Part shown: positions 25,551-35,179 of the stretch, piece after piece
Layout of the letters: every line of letters starts with the position of its first letter
Numbering within the stretch: position 1 is the stretch's first letter
Source of the DNA: Actinomyces glycerinitolerans
Lineage (GTDB): Bacteria; Actinomycetota; Actinomycetes; Actinomycetales; Actinomycetaceae
DNA length: 64,000 bases
Direction of reading: 5' to 3'
Assembly (NCBI RefSeq): GCF_900098745.1
Contig: NZ_FQTT01000012.1
Coordinates: 1-64,000 of the forward strand
Translations under genes and position numbers: made by a program
The notes under the pieces: model-generated
The model's input: only the letters and a program-made list of their open reading frames with translations
Told to the model about the DNA's origin: nothing
Databases searched by the model: none

Positions 25551-25630
25551 ACTGTTACCGGAGCGAGGGGAGCTTGACGGAAGGCGGCGTGTCAGGGCCG
25601 CGCGTTCGAAGGAGCGCCGAAAGTAACAGT
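25551..25630. promoter_or_regulatory. Inverted ACTGTTAC pair, possible LytTR sites
   Basis: ACTGTTAC at 25551-25558 and its reverse complement GTAACAGT at 25623-25630 lie in the divergent region between the regulator gene and UDP-galactopyranose mutase. LytTR regulators bind short repeats with a GTT core, so these may be autoregulatory sites; the arrangement is inferred. Confidence 0.4.
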
Positions 25631-25753
25631 TGAGACCATGCTAGTGTACCGGCGCTGCGGGGAACCGCGGTCTCACCGGAGTCCGCTATCGCTGTGGACA
25701 CCCACCGGGCCGAATGTTCGTTGGGTATCGGTGTCAGGAGTTACTGGCAGGCG

Positions 25754-26953
25754 ATGGGTGAGGCAATCGTTGAGCTACGACGGAGGGCGCAGGCGTTGCG
25801 GGCGGATCTAGTAGTGGTCGGTTCGGGGCTCTTCGGTGCGACGGTCGCCCAGCGTGCCGCCGAGGAGCTGGGTGTGCACGTGGTCGTGGTCGAGCGCCGC
25901 GAGCACCTAGGCGGTAATGCCTACTCCTACCGGGATGCGGATACTGGCATCGAGGTGCACCGCTACGGCTCCCACATCTTCCACACCTCTAACGAGCGAG
26001 TCTGGGCTTACGCCAATCGGTTCACCGCCTTCAACGACTATCGACACCACGTCTACGCCAACCATGCCGGCGAGATCTACCCGCTGCCCATCAACCTGGG
26101 CACCATCAACCAGTTCTTCCACGCCGCCCTCGGACCGGAGCAGGCCCAGGATCTGCTCGCCCGGCACGCCGCCGAGATCACCGGCGAGCCCGCCAACTTG
26201 GAGGACAAGGCCATCAGCCTGATCGGGCGTCCCCTGTACGAGGCCTTCATCCGCGGCTACACCGCCAAGCAGTGGCAGACCGACCCCACCGAGTTGGACG
26301 CCGCCATCATCACCCGCCTGCCGGTGCGCATGAACTACAACAACCGCTATTTCTCCGACCCGTATGAGGGCATCCCCGTGGGCGGCTACGGTGCATGGGT
26401 CGAGCGGATGCTGGATCACCCGCGCATCGCGGTGCGGCTGGGGGAGGACTTCCTGGCAGGCGACGGTCCATTCGGCCGCGACGCCTGTGCGGGGCGGGTG
26501 CCGGTGGTCTACACCGGCGCCGTGGACCGCTTCTTCGGCCACCGGCTCGGGGCCCTTACCTGGCGCACCCTCGACTTCGAGACCCGCATCCTGCACACGG
26601 GTGATTACCAGGGCGCCGCGGTCATCAACTACCCCGACGCCGAGGTCCCCTACACACGTGTTCACGAGTTCCGCCACTACCACCCCGAGCGCAACCACCC
26701 GGACGACGCCACCGTAATCATGCGGGAGTACTCGCGCATGGCCGGCCCCGACGACGAGCCCTACTACCCGGTGGGGACGCCGGCAGATCGCGAACGTCTG
26801 TCCCGCTACCAGCAGTTGGCGGCCGAGCTGGAGGCGCAGCGGATCGTCTTCGGCGGGCGCCTGGGCTCCTATCGGTACTTGGACATGGACCGCACCATCG
26901 CGGCGGCACTGGAGTGCTTCGAGCAGGTGGTGCGGGCGTGGTTCCGGGCGTGA
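25754..26953 (+). CDS. glf: UDP-galactopyranose mutase
   Basis: 399 residues from ATG 25754 (a GTG start at 25694 would add 20 residues; AGGAG at 25736-25740 is 13 bases from the chosen ATG). FAD-binding motif LVVVGSGLFGATVAQRAAEE, then VVERREHLGGNAYSY, RYGSHIFHTSNERVW, PLPINLGTINQFF, RGYTAKQWQTDP, YTGAVDRFFGHRLGALTWRT and the closing LGSYRYLDMDRTIAAAL. Converts UDP-galactopyranose to UDP-galactofuranose for surface glycans. Divergent from the two-component genes. Confidence 0.95.
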   Translation: MGEAIVELRRRAQALRADLVVVGSGLFGATVAQRAAEELGVHVVVVERREHLGGNAYSYRDADTGIEVHRYGSHIFHTSNERVWAYANRFTAFNDYRHHVYANHAGEIYPLPINLGTINQFFHAALGPEQAQDLLARHAAEITGEPANLEDKAISLIGRPLYEAFIRGYTAKQWQTDPTELDAAIITRLPVRMNYNNRYFSDPYEGIPVGGYGAWVERMLDHPRIAVRLGEDFLAGDGPFGRDACAGRVPVVYTGAVDRFFGHRLGALTWRTLDFETRILHTGDYQGAAVINYPDAEVPYTRVHEFRHYHPERNHPDDATVIMREYSRMAGPDDEPYYPVGTPADRERLSRYQQLAAELEAQRIVFGGRLGSYRYLDMDRTIAAALECFEQVVRAWFRA

Positions 26954-27010
26954 AGGGGAGCAGGCGGCGATCCGCTCTGGCTAGATGATGTGCTGGCCGA
27001 AGTCACGGTC

Positions 27011-27039
27011 TTGACACGAGCAGGTCACGATGGTTAGGT
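27011..27039 (+). promoter_or_regulatory. Promoter of the T7-like cassette
   Basis: TTGACA (27011-27016), 17-bp spacer, TTAGGT (27034-27039), about 70 bases before the small-protein start at 27106. A consensus -35 box. Confidence 0.6.
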
Positions 27040-27105
27040 GACGTCCAGTTCACTGACTGGGTCGTCGTGAGCGAGTTGATCCCTTGACGCTCTGGAGGTT
27101 TATTC

Positions 27106-27459
27106 GTGGCGGATGCGGATATCCATATCGTCGGCGGTGATCTGGAGATGCTCGCCTCCTCCCTGGAGGAGCTTCGCGACGGGATCGGGGCCCTGGACGT
27201 CTCCGGACCCTTGGAGAGGATCGGCGCGGCCATGCCGGGTTCACTGAGTTCAGGGAGCGCCGGTACCGCCGTGAGCGGGCTGGAGAGCCGCAGGACGTCC
27301 CTGGGAGGCCGCTACGGGGATGTGGGTGAGGGCGTCCGGGACCTGGTGTCCACCCACCGGAGCAATGACGAGTTCGTGGCCCAGGGTGCTGCAGCGCTGG
27401 GGGCCGCCGTCTCAGCGGCCGCAGGTAACCAGTGGGCGCGAGCTAAGGGGCCGATGTGA
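27106..27459 (+). CDS. Small helical EspC/WXG100-like secretion substrate candidate
   Basis: 117 residues from GTG 27106 (GGAGG 8 bases upstream). Two amphipathic helices are predicted (LEMLASSLEELRDGIGAL and the 80-115 region) separated by a Gly/Ser-rich turn. Length and pattern resemble ESX-associated EspC/DUF2580 or WXG100 proteins, which are secreted as partners by type VII systems. No WXG motif is visible, and no ESX core genes (eccC, eccD) are in the window. The next gene starts two bases after its stop, so the two are almost certainly co-translated. Confidence 0.55.
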   Translation: MADADIHIVGGDLEMLASSLEELRDGIGALDVSGPLERIGAAMPGSLSSGSAGTAVSGLESRRTSLGGRYGDVGEGVRDLVSTHRSNDEFVAQGAAALGAAVSAAAGNQWARAKGPM

Positions 27460-27460
27460 G

Positions 27461-28867
27461 GTGGCGATGTGGAGCGAAATCCTGACCTGGAATCCTGAGC
27501 CGCTGGTCGATGCCTCGGATGGGCTGAGGAGGCTGCACACCTCCATGGCGGAGATGGGGGATGACGCGCAAGCCGCGAGCTCGCGGGTGGCGTCTAGGGC
27601 ACCCAGTGTGGAGGCCGCGCTTGGCGCGCTGCGCCGGTGCACAGCCGCTCACAGCGAGATGACCGAGCGGATCGGAGTCCTCACGCGTGCCACCGCCGAC
27701 GCCTGCGAAGGCGTGGCCCAGGTGCGGCGCAGGGTACTTGCCTGTCAGGACTTCGCTGATGCGCACCCCTACCTGACGCTGGGCGCTGATGGCTCGGTGT
27801 CGGTGTCCCTTGCCGAGGCGGCCAGTAGCGGCGCCGGGAAGGCCACCGGCAGCGCCGTGGCAGCGACGGCAGGCCCGGTGAGGATGGTCGCTGTGGGGCT
27901 GGGCGGGGCCGTGGTGGAAGCCGCCCAGGCGCAGGCCCACGCCGCCGAGCTGGAGGAGATGGTCTCCTCCACTTTGACGCTGGCCACCCAGGTCGATGAG
28001 GACTATGCCACCATCCTGGCCGGCTCGAGCTATGACAGCCCGGACCACGCCCGGTCGGGACGGAAGTGGACTGACCCTCGGGACAAAGAGGACAGCCGCA
28101 GGAACACAGAGGACAGCGCCAGGAAAACAGAGAGTAACCGCAGGAGTGGGAACGAGGATCCCGAGACGCAGGGCAAGACGGAGCTCGGCGACCCGGTCCC
28201 CGGGGAGCATGCTGAGATGCCGGGGGTGACTCCCTGGGTCTATCCGGGGGATACGTTCAATGAGGGGTCCGGCCTATACGGAAGTCGGCCAGCGGATCCG
28301 TTTGATTATCTTGTCCACGAGGCGGCTACCGTCGCCGCGGTTGCCAAGGCCTCGGACTGGCCGGACGCGTCAAGAAATCTGTTGCACTACCTGGGGAACA
28401 GCGGGGAACCACAGGAACTCGACGCCGACCGTATGCTGGAAGATGTTGATGGGCTGGATACGAAAACGCAGGAAGCCGTCAAAACTATGGCAGAGGCAGC
28501 GCGTAATGATGCTGAAGCCTCGGGCGTGACCGGGCCGGTCACCTATCCCTTCACCACCAAGTGGGAGGGGTACTACATCAGAGCCGAGGAGGATCAGAAC
28601 TGGTTCTATGCCACGGGCGGCTGCAACTACGCTACGGATGGGACCGTCACGGTCTACCCGCCCACGGCAGACAACCCGGAATGGACCTACTCCTATGACT
28701 ACCGTGTGCACGTGGCCGACCGATACAACTGGGATGGCAACAAGTCGACGCAGATCGGTCCTTTCGATGTCAGCGATAGCCAGCTCCAGGAGCTGCACCG
28801 CGCTGGGTTGGCCCAGGAGTATGACATGTCGGGTGAGTCGTCGGTTATGCATGGGAGTGGGTCGTGA
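27461..28867 (+). CDS. Candidate secreted effector, 468 aa, with conserved C-terminal domain
   Basis: GTG 27461 (or ATG 27467) lies directly after the small gene's stop. Residues ~1-190 are helical and Ala-rich, like the N-terminal secretion modules of LXG/WXG-type effectors. Residues ~195-245 form a charged, low-complexity linker rich in R/K/E/D/N (DSRRNTEDSARKTESNRR). Residues ~360-460 form a compact domain with WFYATGGCNYATDGTVTVYP and VHVADRYNWDGNKS ... LHRAGLAQEYDMSGESS. I believe similar C-terminal ends occur in other Gram-positive polymorphic-toxin-like proteins, but I cannot name a family or activity. The last 13 codons overlap a duplicated DNA segment. Function as toxin is inference from architecture. 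Confidence 0.55.
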   Translation: MAMWSEILTWNPEPLVDASDGLRRLHTSMAEMGDDAQAASSRVASRAPSVEAALGALRRCTAAHSEMTERIGVLTRATADACEGVAQVRRRVLACQDFADAHPYLTLGADGSVSVSLAEAASSGAGKATGSAVAATAGPVRMVAVGLGGAVVEAAQAQAHAAELEEMVSSTLTLATQVDEDYATILAGSSYDSPDHARSGRKWTDPRDKEDSRRNTEDSARKTESNRRSGNEDPETQGKTELGDPVPGEHAEMPGVTPWVYPGDTFNEGSGLYGSRPADPFDYLVHEAATVAAVAKASDWPDASRNLLHYLGNSGEPQELDADRMLEDVDGLDTKTQEAVKTMAEAARNDAEASGVTGPVTYPFTTKWEGYYIRAEEDQNWFYATGGCNYATDGTVTVYPPTADNPEWTYSYDYRVHVADRYNWDGNKSTQIGPFDVSDSQLQELHRAGLAQEYDMSGESSVMHGSGS

Positions 28868-29440
28868 GGGTGAGGCGTCCGGTTTTGGCCGGTGAGGAGG
28901 TGACCGGCCGGCAGGTGCTCGTCATTGTTGCCGTGTTGGTGGGTATTGGGGTGTTCTGGGTGCTTTTCACCGTAGGGTATTTGTTTCTTTCGAGTGTGCA
29001 GGTTGAGAGGTCGGAGGCTAGGGCGTCTGCGTCCGCCAGTGCCGCTGGGGTGCAGGTGGGGGCGCCGTGTCCGGCGGATGTGGAGCACCTGGATGAGATT
29101 CTGGCTATCGAAGGTGATAGTTTGCCGGAGGGTACTGAGGTGGTGTCGGTTGAGCCCGCGGTGAATTTTGCGGATGCCATCCCGGGCGGGTGGGGATACG
29201 TTATTGAGTTCACGGCCAGTGACCAGGCCATCCGCGACTACGTTACAGGTCTTGGGCACAATGGCGAATACCTTGACGACTACCCGACGACTCAAGCGGG
29301 TGCCGATGGTGCAGAGGATGTTGATCTTAGTAGGGTGAGCGCACCGTGGATGACTGGTTTTGGGAATACGGATCTCATTCTTGAGCGTCCTTTGGGGCGG
29401 GGGTGGCTGGTGATCCGTGGGGGCGGCATGTGACATTGCG
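28827..29440 (+). repeat. Tandem duplication, copy 1 (~614 bp)
   Basis: Begins in the effector gene's last codons (TGTCGGGTGAGTCGTCGG) and covers the whole first membrane-protein gene. The same sequence restarts at 29441. The duplicate therefore includes a non-functional copy of the effector 3' end. Confidence 0.9.
28864..29433 (+). CDS. Single-pass membrane protein, tandem paralogue 1 (immunity candidate)
   Basis: 189 residues. GTG overlaps the effector stop (GTGA), so it is translationally coupled. One membrane helix (about 20-46, VLVIVAVLVGIGVFWVLF) is followed by a Ser/Ala linker and an extracellular domain starting near Cys73 (VQVGAPCPADVEHLDEIL). I do not recognise the family. Compared with the next gene, the first ~120 residues differ at only four positions, while residues ~120-172 differ at about half, ending in a shared LERPLGRGWLVIRGG. 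Coupling to a toxin-like gene and duplication with local divergence suggest an immunity or partner protein, but this is unproven. Confidence 0.6.
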   Translation: MRVRRPVLAGEEVTGRQVLVIVAVLVGIGVFWVLFTVGYLFLSSVQVERSEARASASASAAGVQVGAPCPADVEHLDEILAIEGDSLPEGTEVVSVEPAVNFADAIPGGWGYVIEFTASDQAIRDYVTGLGHNGEYLDDYPTTQAGADGAEDVDLSRVSAPWMTGFGNTDLILERPLGRGWLVIRGGGM

Positions 29441-30064
29441 TGTCGGGTGAGTCGTCGGTTATGCATGGGAGTGGGTCGTGAGTGGGGGTGATGTGTGGTG
29501 AGGCGTCCGGTTTTGGCCGGTGAGGAGGTGACTGGTCGGCAGGTGCTTGTTGTGGTTGCCGTGTTGGTGGGTATTGGGGTGTTCTGGGTGCTTTTCGGTG
29601 TGGGGTATTTGTTTCTTTCGAGTGCGCAGGTTGAGAGGTCTGAAGCTAGGGCGTCTGCGTCGGCGAGTGCTGCTGGGGTGCAGGTGGGGGCGCCGTGTCC
29701 GGCGGATGTGGAGCACCTGGATGAGATTCTGGCAATCGAGGGTGATAGTTTGCCGGAGGGTGCTGAGGTGGTGTCGGTTGAGCCCGCGGTGAATTTTGCG
29801 GATGCCATCCCGGGCGGGTGGGGATACGTTATTGAGTTCACGGCCAGCGACCAGGCCATCCGCGACTACATTACGGATCGTGTCGGTTATAACGGTGACT
29901 ACATTGATGACGACCCGATGGCCGATCCTAATGCTGACGGCGCCGAGGACGTGGATCTCAGTGGGGTGACCGATCCATGGGAGGCTGGTTTTGGGAACGC
30001 ACACCTCTTTCTCGAGCGTCCTTTGGGGCGCGGGTGGCTCGTGATCCGCGGGGGCAGCATGTGA
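29441..30064 (+). repeat. Tandem duplication, copy 2
   Basis: Starts with a 42-bp near-exact copy of the effector 3' end and effector/membrane-gene junction (29441-29482). About 15 extra bases then precede the second membrane-protein gene, which fills the rest. Confidence 0.85.
29495..30064 (+). CDS. Single-pass membrane protein, tandem paralogue 2
   Basis: 189 residues, GTG at 29495 (alternative GTG 29498). Same layout as its upstream twin: helix at ~18-44, Ala/Ser linker, extracellular domain. The variable part reads YNGDYIDDDPMADP where the twin has HNGEYLDDYPTTQA, and PWEAGFGNAHLFLE where the twin has PWMTGFGNTDLILE. Because it lost direct coupling to the effector, it must use its own ribosome site (GGGGGTG upstream). 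Function unknown. Confidence 0.6.
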   Translation: MVRRPVLAGEEVTGRQVLVVVAVLVGIGVFWVLFGVGYLFLSSAQVERSEARASASASAAGVQVGAPCPADVEHLDEILAIEGDSLPEGAEVVSVEPAVNFADAIPGGWGYVIEFTASDQAIRDYITDRVGYNGDYIDDDPMADPNADGAEDVDLSGVTDPWEAGFGNAHLFLERPLGRGWLVIRGGSM

Positions 30065-30191
30065 CGGGCTTGCCGTCGGGCATCACACCCATGCCGGCAC
30101 GGCAGCCCGCCCACCGCGTGGGAGACTTGGCGTAGGTTTCTGTCCCGCGCCCCGGGACGCAGGTCCGAGGGCGCCGTAATGGAAGGCTTCC

Positions 30192-32063
<1,872 letters not shown>

Positions 32064-32110
32064 CCGTCGGCGGCAATGCAGTAAGAACACCAGCGGAAGG
32101 AGACGGTCCC

Positions 32111-33019
32111 GTGCCGCAGCAGCATCCACCCCGCTCGCATGCCATCCACGCCCGCGTGCGCTCCTACTCGCGGGCCGGGGGGCGCCTGACCGACTCACAG
32201 GCTCGCGCCTTGGAGCGTTACGGGGACCGCTACGTCATCGACGTGCCCCGCGCTGACGCGATCCGCACCGTCGATCCGGCCTTCCGCCTGGACCCGGCCG
32301 CCGCCTTCGGCCATGTCGGCCAGCTGCGTCCACTGATCGTGGAGGTGGGCTCCGGGGCGGGGGAGGTGATTCTCGCGCATGCCGCCGCCCATCCGGGGGT
32401 GGATTACCTGGCGGTGGAGGCGTGGGAGACGGCGATCGCCAAGCTGGTGGCCGGTGCCGCCAAGGCCGGTCTGCGCAATCTGCGGGTGGTGCCCGCCGAC
32501 GCGGCCCAACTGCTGGCCACTGCCCTGCCGGTGGGCTGCGCCAGCGAGGTTTGGGTGTTCTTCCCGGACCCATGGCGCAAGCCCAGGCACCGCAAGCGGC
32601 GCCTGGTCACGGCCGCCTTCGCCGACTCCGTGGCCCGGGTACTGCGACCCGGCGGGGTGTGGCGGCTGGCCACCGACTGGGCGGACTACGCCTGGCAGAT
32701 GCGCGACGTGCTGGAGGCCGCCTCCGCCCTGCCCGAGGGCCTGGAGGCGGACTGCACCGGCCCCTACTTCCGATTCCCCGACGCCGGGGCCCGCCCGGAC
32801 CTGGGTGCCGACACCGCCGAGGAGGGCAGCCTGGGTAATGGCTTCGACCCCGGCTCCCCGGCCGGTGTGCGCGGCGGCTGGTCGCCGCGCTATCCGGGCC
32901 GGGTGCTGACCCGGTTTGAGGAGAAGGGCATCCGTGCCGGCCGCACCATCCGTGACCTGACCGCGGTTCGCACCGGTGAGATGTGGGTACCGCTCCGGCG
33001 TGAGGCGGTGGCGCTTTGA
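32111..33019 (+). CDS. trmB: tRNA (guanine-N7-)-methyltransferase
   Basis: 302 residues from GTG 32111. Methylates G46 of tRNA. SAM-binding LIVEVGSGAGEVILAHAA, the LAVEAWETAIAKLV segment, and the diagnostic VWVFFPDPWRKPRHRKRRLV motif. A Gly/Asp-rich insertion (about 225-262) precedes the C-terminal strand. Longer than the ~240-residue E. coli enzyme because of terminal extensions. Its stop overlaps the hemW start (ATG-less TTGAG junction, 4 bp). Confidence 0.93.
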   Translation: MPQQHPPRSHAIHARVRSYSRAGGRLTDSQARALERYGDRYVIDVPRADAIRTVDPAFRLDPAAAFGHVGQLRPLIVEVGSGAGEVILAHAAAHPGVDYLAVEAWETAIAKLVAGAAKAGLRNLRVVPADAAQLLATALPVGCASEVWVFFPDPWRKPRHRKRRLVTAAFADSVARVLRPGGVWRLATDWADYAWQMRDVLEAASALPEGLEADCTGPYFRFPDAGARPDLGADTAEEGSLGNGFDPGSPAGVRGGWSPRYPGRVLTRFEEKGIRAGRTIRDLTAVRTGEMWVPLRREAVAL

Positions 33020-34293
33020 GCCCTGCCCAGCCCGACGGCGCACCCCTGCCCGGCACGGCCGATTTGCCGGCGCAGGTCCGGGCGGCGGACACCGGGGAAG
33101 AGGCGGGCCGGGAACGCCCCTTCTCGGTATACCTGCATGTGCCCTACTGCCGGGTGCGCTGCGGCTACTGTGACTTCAACACCTACACGAACCTGTCCAT
33201 GGGCGGCGGGGCCTCGGCGGGGGATTACGTGGACACACTCGCCGGCGAGCTGCGTCTGGCCCGCACCGCGATGGAGCGGGTCGGCCTGCCGCAGCGGGCG
33301 GCACGAACCGTGTTCGTCGGCGGCGGTACCCCCACCATGCTGCCGGCCGGGGACCTGGCCCGCATGCTGACCTTGGTGCGGGACGCTTGGGGCCTGGCCG
33401 ACGGCGCGGAGGTGACGACGGAGGCCAATCCGGAGACCGTGGACGAGCGCTACCTGGCGGCCCTGGCGCAGGCCGGCTTCACCCGGGTGTCCTTCGGCAT
33501 GCAGTCCGCGGTGCCGCAGGTGCTGTGCACCCTGGACCGGGCCCACACCCCCGAGCGGGTGCCGCAGGTGGTGTCATGGGCGCGGCGGGCCGGACTGGCC
33601 ACGAGCCTGGACCTGATCTACGGCACGCCGGGGGAGTCCCTGGACGACTGGCGCCGCTCGCTTGAGGCGGCGGTGGAGATCGGCCCGGACCATTTGAGCG
33701 CCTACGCCCTGGTGATCGAGGAGGGCACGCGCATGTGGACCCAGGTGCGCCGCGGCGAATTGCCCCTGCCCACCGACGACGACGAGGCGGCCAAGTACGA
33801 GTTGGCCGATGCGGTGCTGGGCCGTGCCGGCTACGCGTGGTACGAGATCTCCAACTGGGCGCGGCCCGGGCACGAGTGCGTGCACAACCAGGCCTACTGG
33901 CGCGACTGGGACTGGTGGGGCGCCGGCCCAGGGGCGCACAGCCACCTGGGGGACGTGCGCATGTGGAACGCCAAGCATCCGGTGGCCTGGGCCGGACAGG
34001 TGACGGCCGGGAGACTGCCCGTTGCGGGGCATGAGGTCATCGATGCCGACTCGCGAGAACTGGAGCGGGTAATGCTCGGCATTCGCATGCGGGAGGGTCT
34101 GGAGTTGCGGAGTCTGACGCGGCCGGGGGAGGCCGCGACGGCGTCGGGAACCCCGCGGCGGCTCGTGCCGGTGGTGGGAGGCTTCGTGGCACAGGGCCTG
34201 CTCGAGGGTGCCGCGGCCATGGCCGGACGCGCCGTACTGACCCTGCGGGGACGGCTCATGGCCGACACGGTCACCCGCGGGCTTATCGACTGA
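33016..34293 (+). CDS. hemW: Radical SAM heme chaperone HemW (coproporphyrinogen III oxidase-like)
   Basis: 425 residues. Radical SAM cluster motif CRVRCGYCDFNTY near residue 43-52, preceded by FSVYLHVPY. Further on are FVGGGTPTMLP, EANPETVDERYL, RVSFGMQSA and DLIYGTPGES, then the family C-terminal region (YEISNWARPGHECVHNQAYW, GAGPGAHSH). HemW proteins bind heme and act in heme delivery rather than oxidation. Typical place beside lepA and hrcA. Confidence 0.93.
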   Translation: MSPAQPDGAPLPGTADLPAQVRAADTGEEAGRERPFSVYLHVPYCRVRCGYCDFNTYTNLSMGGGASAGDYVDTLAGELRLARTAMERVGLPQRAARTVFVGGGTPTMLPAGDLARMLTLVRDAWGLADGAEVTTEANPETVDERYLAALAQAGFTRVSFGMQSAVPQVLCTLDRAHTPERVPQVVSWARRAGLATSLDLIYGTPGESLDDWRRSLEAAVEIGPDHLSAYALVIEEGTRMWTQVRRGELPLPTDDDEAAKYELADAVLGRAGYAWYEISNWARPGHECVHNQAYWRDWDWWGAGPGAHSHLGDVRMWNAKHPVAWAGQVTAGRLPVAGHEVIDADSRELERVMLGIRMREGLELRSLTRPGEAATASGTPRRLVPVVGGFVAQGLLEGAAAMAGRAVLTLRGRLMADTVTRGLID

Positions 34294-34323
34294 CGGGACG
34301 AATCGACGGGGCGTGCCGAGCCG

Positions 34324-34363
34324 TTGATTTGAACTCCTTACGACGTCATACTGAAGGTATGAC
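34324..34363 (+). promoter_or_regulatory. mazEF-like promoter with palindromic operator over the start codon
   Basis: -35 TTGATT (34324-34329), 16-bp spacer, -10 TCATAC (34346-34351). A perfect palindrome GTCATAC-TGAAG-GTATGAC (34345-34363) covers the -10 box and the ATG at 34359. The layout fits autorepression by the antitoxin and a leaderless mRNA. Confidence 0.7.
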
Positions 34364-34601
34364 GATGACGACGATCAAGGTCGAGATGGGAACCCGGAAT
34401 GAGCTCAAGGCGTACGCCGCGCAGCGCGGGCTCACCATGGATGCAGCTCTGCGCGGCCTGCTGAACAGTGAGCGCCGTCGTCGCATGCTCGAGGAGCTTC
34501 GTGATGCTAGGCGCCGTATGACCGCCGAGCAGTGGGAGGCATATGACGCCGAGGCCAGCGAGTGGCTTGACGCACCGTTGGAGACCCCGCGTGGACACTG
34601 A
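34359..34601 (+). CDS. Antitoxin of a MazEF-type pair
   Basis: 80 residues from ATG 34359. The N-terminus (TTIKVEMGTRNELKAYAAQRGLTMDAALRGLL) looks like a ribbon-helix-helix DNA-binding fold, and the C-terminal acidic helix (RMTAEQWEAYDAEASEWLDAPLE) would wrap the toxin. It overlaps the toxin gene by 11 bp, so both are made together. The palindrome across its start suggests it binds its own promoter. Confidence 0.8.
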   Translation: MTMTTIKVEMGTRNELKAYAAQRGLTMDAALRGLLNSERRRRMLEELRDARRRMTAEQWEAYDAEASEWLDAPLETPRGH

Positions 34602-34956
34602 CACGTCGTTCCTCGAGGGCGATGTTGTGTGGATCGACCTCTCGCCGGTCGTCGGCCGGGAGCAGAACGGCAGACGGCCTGCGGTGGTCGTATCAGCAGC
34701 GGACTACAACGAACTCGTAGACACCATGCTGTTCGTTGTCCCTCTCACAACGGTCAACCGGGGGTGGCCGAACCATGTCCGCGTCTTCGGACCCACGGGA
34801 CTGAGCCGCGACAGCTGGGCGCTCACCGAGCAGATGCGGGCGGTTTCCCGTGAACGGGTAAGCGCAGTTGCGGGGGCCGTCGACGACAAGGTGCTAGCCG
34901 CCATCCGCGAGTGGATTGCCGTGTTTCTGGGGATGGGCGACGAGCCGAAGCCCTGA
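34591..34956 (+). CDS. MazF/PemK-family endoribonuclease toxin
   Basis: 121 residues from GTG 34591, inside the antitoxin 3' end. Family motifs GDVVWIDLSPVVGREQNGRRPAVVVS, the FVVPLTT strand and DSWALTEQMRAVSRERV. These enzymes cut mRNA at short sites and halt growth when free of antitoxin. First accessory gene pair in the hemW to DUF3097 interval. Confidence 0.9.
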   Translation: MDTDTSFLEGDVVWIDLSPVVGREQNGRRPAVVVSAADYNELVDTMLFVVPLTTVNRGWPNHVRVFGPTGLSRDSWALTEQMRAVSRERVSAVAGAVDDKVLAAIREWIAVFLGMGDEPKP

Positions 34957-35179
34957 TGGGTAGTTGATCGCTACCGGAGCACCTTGTCATCCACCAGTCG
35001 GAGCGGTAGGCACTCGAGGTCTTCGCCGGGCCGGAACCTCGGCGTGCTTCCGGTCACCTTGTGCCCGGGACACACCGATGTCTCGCGATATGGGACGGAT
35101 ATCGTCATAGGGTGAAGCTAGCGTCGTCGCATCTTTGATGGGGCGACGAGCACGCCTGCCCCGAACTGAGGAGTCGCAC

